Below are positions 42,305 through 51,045 of a DNA stretch of 64,000 nt, in pieces. The position numbers were made by a program, and so were the translations under genes. The notes under the pieces were generated by a model. That model saw only the letters and a program-made list of their open reading frames with translations, was not told where the DNA came from and made no database searches. Origin of the DNA: Polyangium sp. 6x1 (GTDB lineage Bacteria > Myxococcota_A > Polyangia > Polyangiales > Polyangiaceae); assembly GCF_029946515.1 (NCBI RefSeq), contig NZ_JARZHH010000002.1, positions 186,001 to 250,000 on the forward strand, in the 5' to 3' direction. Numbering within the stretch: the stretch's first letter is position 1; the number at the start of each line of letters is the position of its first letter.

Positions 42305-43024
42305 ATGAATACGGCTCTGATCGTGAAGGACACGCTGCCCCGGAAGAACTTCTCCGCCATCAGCCAGCTCGGCCTCAAGGCCTTGAACCTCGCGCTCGCG
42401 CACGTCGCCGCGCTCGGTCCGCGGCTCCCGCCGGGAATGGTCGAAGACCTTCTTGCCGACGTGGAGAAGCTCGGGGACGTCGTCCCCAGCGCGAAGCAGG
42501 CGCGGAGCGAGTCGGTCGCCGCGACGAGCGCGCAAAACGTCGCGCTCGCAGAGGGGCACACGCGTGTGCGGCAAGTCCGCGCCGCCGTCCGCCGCGCCAA
42601 GGCGCCCGCCGATGTGAAGCGCGCGTTTGGGATCGGCCGGAGGACGAGGACGCATGTCGTGTCCGACGTGAAAGCCGCGATTCAGCAGATCCTCGATCGC
42701 GCCAAGGAAAAGCCGGCCGAGGCCGAGTCGCTCGGCATCATGAAGAAAGACCTCGACGGCCTCACGCTGGCGCTCGCCGCGATCACGGACGCCGATACGA
42801 AGCAGGAGCAAAAACGCGCGAGCGCTCCGCTCACGACGCAGGAGCGGAATCGAATCGGCAATCGGATCCTCGCCGCCGTGGCGCGGATCGAGGGCGCCGG
42901 ACGGCTCGAGTTCGCGAACGACGACGTGAAACGCGCGAGCTTCGAGGCGCTCGGCGCAGGGCCGAGGATCCGGCGAAACATGGTCTCCGGGAGCAGCGCG
43001 GCGGAGGCCGCGGCGTCGGGGTGA
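42305..43024 (+). CDS. helical hypothetical protein under a sigma-54 promoter
   Basis: 239 residues, almost all predicted helix, not recognised. GGAGGA 6 bases before the ATG is a strong ribosome binding site. Charged segments repeat the pattern of coiled coils or helical bundles (SAISQLGLKALNLALAHVAA, DVKAAIQQILDRAKEKPAEA, GLTLALAAITDADTKQEQKR). No signal peptide or membrane helix, so cytoplasmic. Its promoter and nearby activator suggest regulated expression, possibly during development or stress (inference). Confidence 0.82.
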   Translation: MNTALIVKDTLPRKNFSAISQLGLKALNLALAHVAALGPRLPPGMVEDLLADVEKLGDVVPSAKQARSESVAATSAQNVALAEGHTRVRQVRAAVRRAKAPADVKRAFGIGRRTRTHVVSDVKAAIQQILDRAKEKPAEAESLGIMKKDLDGLTLALAAITDADTKQEQKRASAPLTTQERNRIGNRILAAVARIEGAGRLEFANDDVKRASFEALGAGPRIRRNMVSGSSAAEAAASG

Positions 43025-43176
43025 GCGCGCCGTAAACTTCGTTTCCAGCGCCGCTCGCAGAACGGCCGCGATCGACCGCGCGAGCCCGCGGGCAGATCCC
43101 CCACTTCCCCGACAAGCCCGGAACCACGCCCGAACCGTCTCGCCTCCCGGCGAGAACCACCCTACAGTGCAGCGCG

Positions 43177-43668
43177 ATGGCCATCGACGCTGCCGAGCTT
43201 CGTAGGGTCCTCGGGCAGTTCGCGACCGGCGTCACGGTCGTCACCACCCGCCACGAGGGCGTGCCCCAGGGCATGACCGCGAACTCCTTCACCTCCGTCT
43301 CCCTCGACCCGCCGCTCGTCCTCTTCTGCGCCGACAAACGCGCCCGCTCCGGCATGCTCGTCGCCGCGGCCGGCTGCTTCGCCATCAACGTCCTCGCCGA
43401 GGAGCAACGCCACCTCTCCGATCTCTTCGCCGGTAAGGGGACCGACGAGCAGCGCAGAGCCCTGCTCGACGAGATCGGGCAAGAGGCCGTCACCGGCGCG
43501 CCCCTCCTGCCCGGCACCCTCGGCTGGCTCGATTGCAGGCTCGACCGCGCGATCGACGCCGGCGACCACGTCGTCTTCTTCGGCGAGGTCGTGGCCGCCG
43601 GCGCCAGCGGCCCGGCTGCGCCCTTGCTCTACTTCCGCGGCGGTTACCGGCGCCTCGACCCGGTCTGA
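43177..43668 (+). CDS. flavin reductase-family protein
   Basis: 163 residues, typical of HpaC/FRP-type flavin:NAD(P)H reductases: LGQFATGVTVVTTRHEGVPQ, GMTANSFTSVSLDPPLVLFC, FAINVLAEEQRHLSDLFAGK, then LGWLDCRLDRAIDAGDHVVF and LLYFRGGYRRL. It would supply reduced FMN/FAD to a monooxygenase, none of which is adjacent. Not clearly part of an operon. Confidence 0.9.
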   Translation: MAIDAAELRRVLGQFATGVTVVTTRHEGVPQGMTANSFTSVSLDPPLVLFCADKRARSGMLVAAAGCFAINVLAEEQRHLSDLFAGKGTDEQRRALLDEIGQEAVTGAPLLPGTLGWLDCRLDRAIDAGDHVVFFGEVVAAGASGPAAPLLYFRGGYRRLDPV

Positions 43669-43836
43669 GCCGCGCGCCGCCCGCGGTTGCACCCGTTTGT
43701 CTGCGGTGAAACGTCGCGCGCGCAGGCGGCAGAGCCCGGCGCGTCGTCACCGGCGTCCTCGCCGACCTGGAAAGGTGCCCGTTGAACAGCGCCGCCTGAC
43801 CCTCTAAGGTACCCGCGAATCTCGCAAGGAGAGCGC

Positions 43837-44733
43837 ATGGCCCTGGGTGACGTGGTCTTGGTGGCGACCGACCTGAGCGATTCCGCCGATGAGGCGATCA
43901 AGCTCGGTCACGAGTACGCGCAGCGGGCGGGCGGCAAGCTCGTCGTCTGTCACGTCGTGCACGAGGTGCTGCGTTCTGCGCCCCTCTTCCCGCAGGCGAT
44001 CCAGGCCGACATGGAGGCCGTGATCCACGCCGAGAGCCTCGCCGCGGCCGCGGTCGAGGATCGCGTCAAGGAGGTCACCGGCCGCGTCGGCACCGGCTTC
44101 GAGGTCCGCATCGAGAGCGGCGGCGCCGACGCTTCGATCCTCCGCGTCGCCGAGGACGTCGGCGCCACGCTCGTCGTCACCGGCAGCCGCGGCCTCACGG
44201 GCATCGCGCGCCTCCTGCTCGGCAACGTCGCCGAGCGGATCGTGCGGTACGCGCACTGCCCCGTCCTCGTCGCGCGCCCGCACACCCGGACGAAGAAGAT
44301 CCTCGCCCCGACCGACCTCTCCGAGCTCTCGCAGCCCGGCGTCGCGCTCGCCGGTCAGGTCGCCGCGCAGCAGGGCGCCACGCTCACGTTGCTGCACGCG
44401 CTCGACATCCTGCCGGCGCCTGCGTTCGGCTTCACCGTGCCCTTCGGCGGCGTGCCCGTCATTCCTCCGCCCGAGCTCATCGATCAGATGCGCGGCGCGG
44501 CGGACGGCGTGCTCGTGGGCATGAGCGAGCGGCTCGGGCTCAAGGCCGATCGTCGCGTGGTCGAGGGAGATGCCGCCACGGCGGTGCTCCGGACCGCCGA
44601 GGAGCTCGACGCCGAGCTCGTGGTGGTCGCGACCCATGGCCGCACGGGGCTCGCGCGCGTGGCGCTCGGCAGCGTGGCCGAGAAGATCGTGCGGGGAGCG
44701 CACTGCTCCGTCCTCGTTGCGCGCTCGCACTGA
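43837..44733 (+). CDS. universal stress protein with two UspA domains
   Basis: 298 residues; AAGGAG precedes the ATG. Two tandem Usp domains (~1-147 and ~150-298), each ending in the ATP-binding motif: GSRGLTGIARLLLGNVAERI and THGRTGLARVALGSVAEKIV. Each begins with a typical strand-Asp pattern (LVATDLSDSADEA; ILAPTDLSEL). Likely ATP-binding and cytoplasmic, with a role in stress survival; partner unknown. Confidence 0.92.
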   Translation: MALGDVVLVATDLSDSADEAIKLGHEYAQRAGGKLVVCHVVHEVLRSAPLFPQAIQADMEAVIHAESLAAAAVEDRVKEVTGRVGTGFEVRIESGGADASILRVAEDVGATLVVTGSRGLTGIARLLLGNVAERIVRYAHCPVLVARPHTRTKKILAPTDLSELSQPGVALAGQVAAQQGATLTLLHALDILPAPAFGFTVPFGGVPVIPPPELIDQMRGAADGVLVGMSERLGLKADRRVVEGDAATAVLRTAEELDAELVVVATHGRTGLARVALGSVAEKIVRGAHCSVLVARSH

Positions 44734-44813
44734 CGTCCACGGTTGACGCCGCGCCGCGCCGGTGTCACGGAAGCAGCCGCGCCGGCGCCCGCCGGCCGCG
44801 TTTGGGAGGCATC

Positions 44814-44936
44814 ATGGCGACCGATTCATCGAACGAGAAGGCCCCGACCGAGGACTGGAGCGTGCCCATGCTCCTCGGGCTCGCGGTCGTGGTCCTCGGC
44901 GGCTTCTTCGTGTTCATCAACGCGATCTCGCCCTGA
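44814..44936 (+). CDS. 40-residue single-helix membrane protein
   Basis: A short open frame with GGGAGG 4 bases before its ATG, between the Usp gene and a convergent gene. It encodes a polar N-terminus (MATDSSNEKAPTEDWS) and one membrane helix (MLLGLAVVVLGGFFVFINAI). Codon use has the strong G/C third-position bias of its neighbours. It ends with a hairpin just after the stop. It looks like the small subunit-type proteins that stabilise larger membrane complexes, such as cytochrome oxidases, but no partner gene is adjacent. Too short for most gene finders. Confidence 0.7.
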   Translation: MATDSSNEKAPTEDWSVPMLLGLAVVVLGGFFVFINAISP

Positions 44937-44957
44937 AAGAGCGGCACTCCCGCTCTT
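44937..44957. terminator. bidirectional hairpin terminator
   Basis: Arms AAGAGCGG and CCGCTCTT with a five-base loop, between the stops of the convergent 40-residue protein gene and the outer-membrane protein gene. Each arm end is A/T rich, so it could work in both directions. Confidence 0.6.
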
Positions 44958-44969
44958 CCAGGGGGGCCG

Positions 44970-45809
44970 TCATTTGAAGAAAAACCCGACCGACAGCTCC
45001 GTGTTCCAGCGGATGTCGCCGATGATGCCCACCTCGCCGGTGACGGACGCGAAGAACCACTTTCGCACGTGCGCCCGCGCGCCCGCGCGCCCCGAGAACG
45101 CGAAGCTCACCGCCCCGTAATCGGCCGAGTAGCCGTCGATCGCGAGCTCGGTGTCCACCCAGTGGACGCCGCCGAGCAGGTCCGCGAAGATCGCGACCTT
45201 CGTCCACGCGTACTCGGCGCCGATCCCGAACCGCAGCTCCTTCGCCGACAGCGACTGCACCGTCACCTCGCGCTGCGTGCCGCTCACGTTGTAGAACGCC
45301 TTCGAGTCGCTCACTTTGTAGGTCGGGAACGGCACGTCGAAGCCCACCGTCATCCGGATGTGGCTCATCACGAGGCGCAGGTCGTACCGGAGCCCGAGCA
45401 CCGTCGCGACGTCGAAGGGCGCCTTGACGAACGGGTCGACGAGCCCGCCGCCGCCGATCCCCTCGGCCGCGCCCTCCTCGAACTTGAAGGACGTCTTCGA
45501 GTACGACCGCTGCCCTGCGAGGAAGCCCATCGTGAACTCGAAATGGTCTCCGTTGGCCCAGCCGTCGGACTCCTCGTCCTCCTCGGACGAGGGGGGCGGG
45601 GGCGGCGTGGGTTGCTCCGGCACCTGGAGCGTCTGTTGCGGCGGCGGGGTCGGGGGCGGCGCGGCCACCTCCATCGGGTCGGCCTTCTTGTCGCCCGGGG
45701 GCAGCGGGTCGGGCGCGGACTCTGTCTGCGCGTGCGCGAGGGCGGGCGCGGCGAGACCGACGAGGGCGAACGCGGCGAAGGACAAGGCGAACGTAGAAGA
45801 TCGACACAT
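44970..45809 (-). CDS. outer-membrane beta-barrel-like protein with Pro-rich linker
   Basis: 279 residues. Signal peptide MCRSSTFALSFAAFALVGLA, cleavage near AHAQ. Residues ~27-85 are Pro/Glu rich (PPPTPPPQQTLQVPEQPTPP). From ~88 alternating strands follow (HFEFTMGFLAGQRSYSKTSF, VATVLGLRYDLRLVMSHIRM, KVAIFADLLGGVHWVDTELA) and the chain ends ELSVGFFFK, close to a C-terminal aromatic barrel end. The ATG is chosen for the signal peptide; GGAAGG lies upstream. Function unknown. Confidence 0.82.
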   Translation of the reverse strand: MCRSSTFALSFAAFALVGLAAPALAHAQTESAPDPLPPGDKKADPMEVAAPPPTPPPQQTLQVPEQPTPPPPPSSEEDEESDGWANGDHFEFTMGFLAGQRSYSKTSFKFEEGAAEGIGGGGLVDPFVKAPFDVATVLGLRYDLRLVMSHIRMTVGFDVPFPTYKVSDSKAFYNVSGTQREVTVQSLSAKELRFGIGAEYAWTKVAIFADLLGGVHWVDTELAIDGYSADYGAVSFAFSGRAGARAHVRKWFFASVTGEVGIIGDIRWNTELSVGFFFK

Positions 45810-46013
45810 ACGGAGCGGTTCCTTCCAGGGCGCATCGTAGCCGAGTCTCGACCGCGAAACACCCTCGAGCGAGATGCCGTGAGGCCGCCCAAGCAGGAAG
45901 CGTCCCATGCCGCGTCGCCGAGCGATTGCGATTTTCTACGAAACGCGCATTGACTCGCTGCGCCAGGTGCTCGATCATCGAAAGACGCCCAAGGAAAACG
46001 GGAGGGACGCTCG

Positions 46014-47654
46014 ATGACCCAGCAAGACCCATGGACGCGGCTCGCGGACGAGGCGCTGGAAGGACAGGGCGCGCTGGAAGCGGAGCGGCGGTTCCACGAC
46101 CTCCTCGAGCGTCTCCCGGCGGCGGCCTATACCTGCGATTCCCAGGGGCTCATCACGTTCTTCAATCGGCCCGCCGAGAAGGTCTGGGGGCGCGCCCCCA
46201 AGCTTCGTCACGAACGGGATCGTTATTGCGGTTCGTTCCGCCTGTTCACCCCTGAAGGAGAACAGATCCCCCACGACCAGTGCTGGATGGCGAGGGCGCT
46301 CCAGACGGGAGAGCCGCACAACGGCTTCGAGATCGTCATCGAGCAGCCCTCCGGCGAGCACGTGGTGGCGCTCGCGCACGCCAATCCGGTGCGGGATCGT
46401 CACGGCCATTTGATCGGCGCCGTCAATGTCCTGGTCGACATCACCGACCGAAAACGCGCCGAAGAGGAGCGCCGTGAGCTCGAAGCCAGGGTGTTCCACG
46501 CGCAAAAGCTCGAGAGCCTCGGCGTCCTCGCGGGCGGGATCGCGCACGATTTCAACAACCTGCTCACGGTCATCACCGCGCAGGCGAGCCTCGCCATCGC
46601 CGAGGTGTCGCACCCGTCGCCGCTCTCCGCGATGCTCCAGGAAATCACGATCGCGGCCGAACGCGCCGCCGAGCTCGCCCGGCAAATGCTCGCCTATTCC
46701 GGTCGGGGCACGTTCGTGACCCAGCACGTGCGGCTCGATACCGTCGTGCGCGAAATGGCCGTCCTCCTCCGGACGATCGTATCGAAGGGCGCGACGCTGG
46801 AGCTCGATTTGTCGAGGGCGTGCGTCGACGGAGACGCGACCCATTTGCGGCAGGTCGTGATGAACCTCATCACGAATGCCTCGGACGCGCTCGAGGGCAA
46901 GCCCGGCGTCCTCCGGCTCCGCACCGGCGTGCAAAAGCTCACGGCGCCCCGGCAATCGGCCTGCATGACCGACCCCATTCCGCCCGGCGATTACGCCGTC
47001 GTCGAGGTCGAGGATTCGGGCGAGGGGATGAATGAATCGGTCCTCCCCCGGATCTTCGATCCGTTTTTCACGACGAAGATCGGGGGGCGCGGCCTCGGGC
47101 TCGCCGCCGTGCTCGGCATCGTCCGCGCACATCGAGGCCTCGTCGACGTGACGAGCCGGCCGGGCCACGGGACGACGTTCACGTTGCTCCTGCCGAGCGC
47201 CGTCGAGCACGTGTCCACCATGCCCCGCGCGAGCGACGAGCCTCCGCCGAGCTGCGTCGGCTCGTACGGCACGATCCTCGTGGTCGACGACGAGGACGCC
47301 GTTCGTCGCGTCGCGCTGCGGGTGCTCGAGCGCGCCGGCTACCGTGTCCTTCTGGCCTCGGACGGGCGCGAAGCAACGCGCATCTTCGGCGAGCGTCGCC
47401 ACGAGATCAGCGCCGTCGTCGCCGACCTGACCATGGGCGAGATCGGCGGCATCGAGCTCATCCACGCGCTGCGCGCGATCCACCCCTCGGTGCCCGCGCT
47501 GCTCATGAGCGGCTACAGCAGCGAGGACTCGGCCTCGATCTCGGCGCTCGGCGTGCCGTTTCTCGCAAAGCCGTTCACCGCGAACATGCTCGTCGCCGGC
47601 GTGCAAGAGGTGCTCAGCGGCCGCGGCGCGAACGCGGGTATTTCGGCGGCGTAG
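46014..47654 (+). CDS. PAS hybrid histidine kinase with C-terminal receiver
   Basis: 546 residues; GGGAGGG upstream. Order: PAS/PAC (~25-150; FFNRPAEKVWG, LIGAVNVLVDITDRK), histidine box GGIAHDFNNLLTVIT (His near 179), ATPase domain (~245-395; VVMNLITNASDALEG, VEDSGEGMNESVLPRIFDPF, GLGLAAVLGIVRAHRG), and a receiver (~420-540) with DDED acidic pocket and the phosphoacceptor Asp in VVADLTMGEIGG. No membrane helix, so a cytoplasmic sensor. No output regulator is next to it, an orphan as is common in myxobacteria. Confidence 0.93.
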   Translation: MTQQDPWTRLADEALEGQGALEAERRFHDLLERLPAAAYTCDSQGLITFFNRPAEKVWGRAPKLRHERDRYCGSFRLFTPEGEQIPHDQCWMARALQTGEPHNGFEIVIEQPSGEHVVALAHANPVRDRHGHLIGAVNVLVDITDRKRAEEERRELEARVFHAQKLESLGVLAGGIAHDFNNLLTVITAQASLAIAEVSHPSPLSAMLQEITIAAERAAELARQMLAYSGRGTFVTQHVRLDTVVREMAVLLRTIVSKGATLELDLSRACVDGDATHLRQVVMNLITNASDALEGKPGVLRLRTGVQKLTAPRQSACMTDPIPPGDYAVVEVEDSGEGMNESVLPRIFDPFFTTKIGGRGLGLAAVLGIVRAHRGLVDVTSRPGHGTTFTLLLPSAVEHVSTMPRASDEPPPSCVGSYGTILVVDDEDAVRRVALRVLERAGYRVLLASDGREATRIFGERRHEISAVVADLTMGEIGGIELIHALRAIHPSVPALLMSGYSSEDSASISALGVPFLAKPFTANMLVAGVQEVLSGRGANAGISAA

Positions 47655-47663
47655 GAATTTGGA

Positions 47664-48884
47664 TCAGCCCGCCCGGAAAGGCAGCTTCGCGCGCGCCCGC
47701 GCCGCGGCCTCGCGCTGCGCGGCGACCGCCGCCGACTCCTCCACGCGGTACGACGCCGGCGCGCGCAGGTACGTCACCGCCTCGGGCAAGGTCGCGCGCG
47801 CCGCGATCGATCGATCCCGCCCGAGCGACGGCGCCTCCGGCCGCTCGAGCGCGCGGCCCTGTCGCACCCGCGGCCGCGACAGCGGCGCGAGCGTCGTCGC
47901 CCCGAGATCCTGCGCCGAGCGCATCCGCTCCGCCATCAGGTGCACCACGTCGGCGACGAGCCTGCCCGCGTTGTCCGTGTAACGCACGACCATCTTGCGA
48001 CCCGGGCGCGGCGCCGTCTCGTCGCCGAGATCCGCGGGCGGCACGGCCCACGCGCCGCCTTGCTCGAGCGCCACGAGCTCGCACCGCATCGGCAGCGCCC
48101 GCGCCTCCGCGTCGTCGAGCCCGCGCGCGATCCACCCGCCCGCGCGACGCCCGCGCCGCTTCGCCTCGATCAGCATCGCCTCCTCGTCGTCGCCCGTGCC
48201 GAGGTCCGCGAGGTCGTCCGTGTCGAGCGCGCCCCAGCCGTCGACCACGGTCGTCTCCAGCGATGGCCCCGTCGGACCGAGGACGAGCCCGGGGCTCGCG
48301 CGGAAGGGCACGCCGAGCGCCATCGCCGCGATCACGTTCGTCGTGGCGCTCGCCCCGCCCACGTACGCCGCGCGCGCGACGAGCATCGACGCCTCGGCCC
48401 CGGCGGCGTGCGCGCTCGACCCGTCGATCACCGGATCGCCCGCGGCCGCCTGGTGCAGCCGCGCCGTGCGCGTGGCGATCGCCGTCGCGCGCCGCGCCGC
48501 TGCGCGCAGGAGCGAGGCGAGCAGCGACGCTTCGAGGAAGGGCCCTTCCACGGTGGCGATGGGCGCGCCGGGGAAGGCGATCGTGCCGTCGGGGACCGCG
48601 TCGAGATCGATCGCGGGCACGAGGTGGGCGAGCCTCTGCGCGAGCGCGTCCGAGAAGCCGACGAGGCTTTGCGCGGCGGCGACGGCGGCGGGATCGATGA
48701 GCGGCCGACCGAAGAGCTCGAGCGAGCTCTCGAGCCCGGAGACCACGAGGAAGCCGGTGTGCGGGGGCGCGGCGCGGAACGAGAGCTCGAAGCTCGCGCG
48801 GCGATCGGCGAGCTTGGCGTCGAGCAGACGATCGGCGTCGAGCAGCGCGCGGCCATCGAGCAGCAGGGGGCTACGGTGCGGCAT
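47664..48884 (-). CDS. nicotinate phosphoribosyltransferase-like protein
   Basis: 406 residues from MPHRSPLLL; an upstream ATG at 48956 adds 24 residues. The class I-type fold is recognisable: ASFELSFRAAPPHTGFLVVS, LESSLELFGRPLID, FPGAPIATVEGPFLEASLLA, DGSSAHAAGAEASMLVARAA, YVGGASATTNVIAAMALGVP, and TDNAGRLVADVV near the end. The family converts nicotinate and PRPP to NaMN for NAD salvage. Several catalytic residues cannot be placed by eye, so a related role is possible. It ends 9 bp from the convergent histidine kinase gene. Confidence 0.8.
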   Translation of the reverse strand: MPHRSPLLLDGRALLDADRLLDAKLADRRASFELSFRAAPPHTGFLVVSGLESSLELFGRPLIDPAAVAAAQSLVGFSDALAQRLAHLVPAIDLDAVPDGTIAFPGAPIATVEGPFLEASLLASLLRAAARRATAIATRTARLHQAAAGDPVIDGSSAHAAGAEASMLVARAAYVGGASATTNVIAAMALGVPFRASPGLVLGPTGPSLETTVVDGWGALDTDDLADLGTGDDEEAMLIEAKRRGRRAGGWIARGLDDAEARALPMRCELVALEQGGAWAVPPADLGDETAPRPGRKMVVRYTDNAGRLVADVVHLMAERMRSAQDLGATTLAPLSRPRVRQGRALERPEAPSLGRDRSIAARATLPEAVTYLRAPASYRVEESAAVAAQREAAARARAKLPFRAG

Positions 48885-49332
48885 CCCTCCAAAAGGACGC
48901 GCTCGCTCGCCCTTGTCAACCGCCCCACGTGCTCGAAAAGGGTTCTTTGGTGGCATGGCCTCGGGATCGCCGTCGTGATACCCCGGCCTGACGGCGACGA
49001 TCCTGGCCCGCGCCACCCCAAGGAAGCGTCGTGCCAACCTGGGTCCAGTCCTCGTGGGATGCCCTACGTCGCTCCACGGCGGACCTGAAAGGGTGCAATC
49101 CGCAGGCCTTTCACAACTGCAAGGGTCACCCAGGCAAGCTGGTGCAAGGCGACGAAAATTCGTCACGAAGGGCTTGGCCCAGGGGTTGCTCTATCTCTAC
49201 GCGAGCGCCTGCTCCGGTCCCCCCCCCCGCCGTCGAGTAGGCGCTCACTTTTTTTGTCTCTCGCATCGTTGCTCCGCGAGAGCGTTGTTCTTTCGCGTCG
49301 CGCTATCTTCGGCTTCGGAGACGGAGGAGCGG
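48885..49332. other. intergenic region, 448 bp
   Basis: Between the divergent NAPRTase-like and Cys-rich lipoprotein genes. It holds a good -24/-12 promoter candidate at 49175-49190 facing the lipoprotein, a possible hairpin with TCTCG/CGAGA arms near 49258-49280, and GGAGGAG before the lipoprotein start. I see no tRNA or small protein gene. Confidence 0.5.
49175..49190 (+). promoter_or_regulatory. candidate sigma-54 (-24/-12) promoter
   Basis: TGGCCCAGGGGTTGCT matches TGGCAC-N5-TTGCW at all but the fifth position, with GG and GC ten bases apart. It faces the lipoprotein gene at 49333, 142 bp downstream, leaving a leader of roughly 130 bases. Confidence 0.55.
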
Positions 49333-49899
49333 ATGCGCGACGCGTGGACGTGGTGGAGAAGCGTGGCCGTGCTGGGCCTGGCCCCGGCGATTGGGTGCCT
49401 CTCGCTCTCGACGGGTGACGGAGGCCAGGGCGGCAGCGGCGCGGGGGGTCGCGGCGGCGGCACGGGCGGCCTCGATGGCGTGCCCGGGGGCGGCGGCGCC
49501 GGTGGCGCGGGCGGCGACGAGAGCGGGGCGGTCACCGCGTCGTCGTCGTCCTCATCGAGCGGGGCCACGTCGTCGAGCAGCAGCAGCGGTGGCGGCGCCG
49601 GTGAGAACGGCCAAGGGTGCACCGAGGCGATGGATTGCGTGAGCGGCTTTTGCGCGGACGGCGTGTGCTGCGTCGTGGCCTGCATGGGCACGTGCGTCTC
49701 GTGCGCTCGGCCGGGCAGCGTCGGCGAGTGCACGTTCCTTCCCGCGCAGGAGGAAGATCCGGGGACGTGCACGATCACGAGCGCCTGCAATGGCGCCGGC
49801 GCCTGCAGGCTCAAGAATGGCCAGAAGTGCACGCAGAATGCGGATTGTCTGAGCGGCAATTGCCTTGGCTCGGGCGCGAACAAGAGCTGCGCTCCCTGA
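49333..49899 (+). CDS. Gly/Ser-rich, Cys-rich lipoprotein
   Basis: 188 residues; GGAGGAG a few bases before the ATG. Lipobox APAIGC near residue 20, then a long Gly tether (~25-58) and a poly-Ser stretch (~62-80). The C-terminal ~95 residues are dense in cysteine with the pattern CTEAMDCVSGFCADGVCC, CMGTCVSCARPGSVGEC, CTQNADCLSGNC, like small disulfide-rich modules common in Polyangiales surface proteins. Likely outer-membrane tethered. It probably answers the sigma-54 promoter candidate upstream. Confidence 0.85.
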   Translation: MRDAWTWWRSVAVLGLAPAIGCLSLSTGDGGQGGSGAGGRGGGTGGLDGVPGGGGAGGAGGDESGAVTASSSSSSSGATSSSSSSGGGAGENGQGCTEAMDCVSGFCADGVCCVVACMGTCVSCARPGSVGECTFLPAQEEDPGTCTITSACNGAGACRLKNGQKCTQNADCLSGNCLGSGANKSCAP

Positions 49900-49923
49900 T
49901 CGGTGTTTCCTTCGGCGAGACCG

Positions 49924-50880
49924 TCACCTCGGTCCGGCCGCGAGCCCGGTGTCCCCTTGGCGCTCCTCGAGCCGACGTCGGAAGGCACCGGGGGTCTCGC
50001 CCAGGTGTCGCTTGAAGGCTTTCACGAAGGCGCTGTCGGTCTCGTAGCCGACCGCCTGCGCGATCGCGCTCGTGCCCATGTCGCCCCCCGCCAGGAGCTG
50101 CGTGGCCTTGTGCATGCGCCAGCGCGTCAGATAGGTCAGCGGCCCCTCGCCGACGACGGCCTTGAAGCGCGCCGCGAACACCGAGCGCGACATGCTCGCG
50201 AGGTGCGCCAGGCTCTCGACCGTCCAGGGTTTTTCCGGGGTCTCGTGCAGGCGTTGCAGCACGACGCCGATCTGCGCGTCGGTCAAGGCGCGTAGCCAGC
50301 TCGCCCGTTCGACGGGCAAGGACGCCACGTGCGTTCGCAGCGCTTGCACGAACAAGACCTCCGAGAGCCGGCTCGCCACCGTCTCGTAGCCGGGTTGTTC
50401 CGCTTCCATCTCCGAGGCCACGAATTGCAACGTGGATTCGAGCCACCGCGCGGCGACACCGCCGTCGCCCTTCACGTGGATCAGCGCCGGCAAGCTCGCG
50501 ATCAGCGGGTCGAGCGACGTGCCTTCGAAGAGGAAGCAGCCGGAGACGAGCGTGGTCGGGGCGCCCGCGCCGCCGTGATGCACGAGCCCGCCACAACGCC
50601 CGCCGCGTATCGCATAGATCTCGGCGACCGGCATGGCCCGCGTCCCCGGAGCATCCCGGAGGACATGGGAGCAGCCGCCCAAGAGGAAGACAAAATCCCC
50701 TCCCGAGAGCGGGATGCGCGCGCCGTCGACCTCGAGCAGGCAGCTCCCGCGCGAGACCGCGTAAAACAGAGCGTGCGTGGGCTTTTCGACGCGCATGCCC
50801 CACGGCGCCCGCATCTCCAGCCGCCCATACACCTTCGTCCGCAAGTGAAGCCCGCGCAGCACGTCCGCGAGAACGTCCAT
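49924..50880 (-). CDS. AraC-family transcriptional regulator with cupin sensor
   Basis: 318 residues from the ATG with GGAGGG upstream; longer readings are not supported. The N-terminal half is a cupin-type sensor (ALFYAVSRGSCLLEVDGARI, LSGGDFVFLLGGCSHVLRDA). The C-terminal ~100 residues carry the two helix-turn-helix motifs of AraC proteins (TVESLAHLASMSRSVFAARF, GTSAIAQAVGYETDSAFVKA, FKRHLGETPGAFRRR). It is divergent from the oxidoreductase gene with 165 bp between, the usual regulator/target layout. Confidence 0.92.
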   Translation of the reverse strand: MDVLADVLRGLHLRTKVYGRLEMRAPWGMRVEKPTHALFYAVSRGSCLLEVDGARIPLSGGDFVFLLGGCSHVLRDAPGTRAMPVAEIYAIRGGRCGGLVHHGGAGAPTTLVSGCFLFEGTSLDPLIASLPALIHVKGDGGVAARWLESTLQFVASEMEAEQPGYETVASRLSEVLFVQALRTHVASLPVERASWLRALTDAQIGVVLQRLHETPEKPWTVESLAHLASMSRSVFAARFKAVVGEGPLTYLTRWRMHKATQLLAGGDMGTSAIAQAVGYETDSAFVKAFKRHLGETPGAFRRRLEERQGDTGLAAGPR

Positions 50881-51045
50881 CGTCCCTCCGTGTCGGACGA
50901 TCGAACCACAAATACGGACGCGATGCCAATGATCGTCCGAGGACCTCGGATTACGGTCTCCTCCACGCCATTCGATGCGAGAGGGGCGGGACGAGGGCCC
51001 GGTCCTCGGGGCACGGGTGCGCCTGAAAGAAGGGATGGAGAGCTC

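Noticed and set aside
48885-49332. Intergenic region searched for tRNA or small RNA
   Set aside because: No tRNA-like arms, anticodon stem or CCA end found; hairpins are short.
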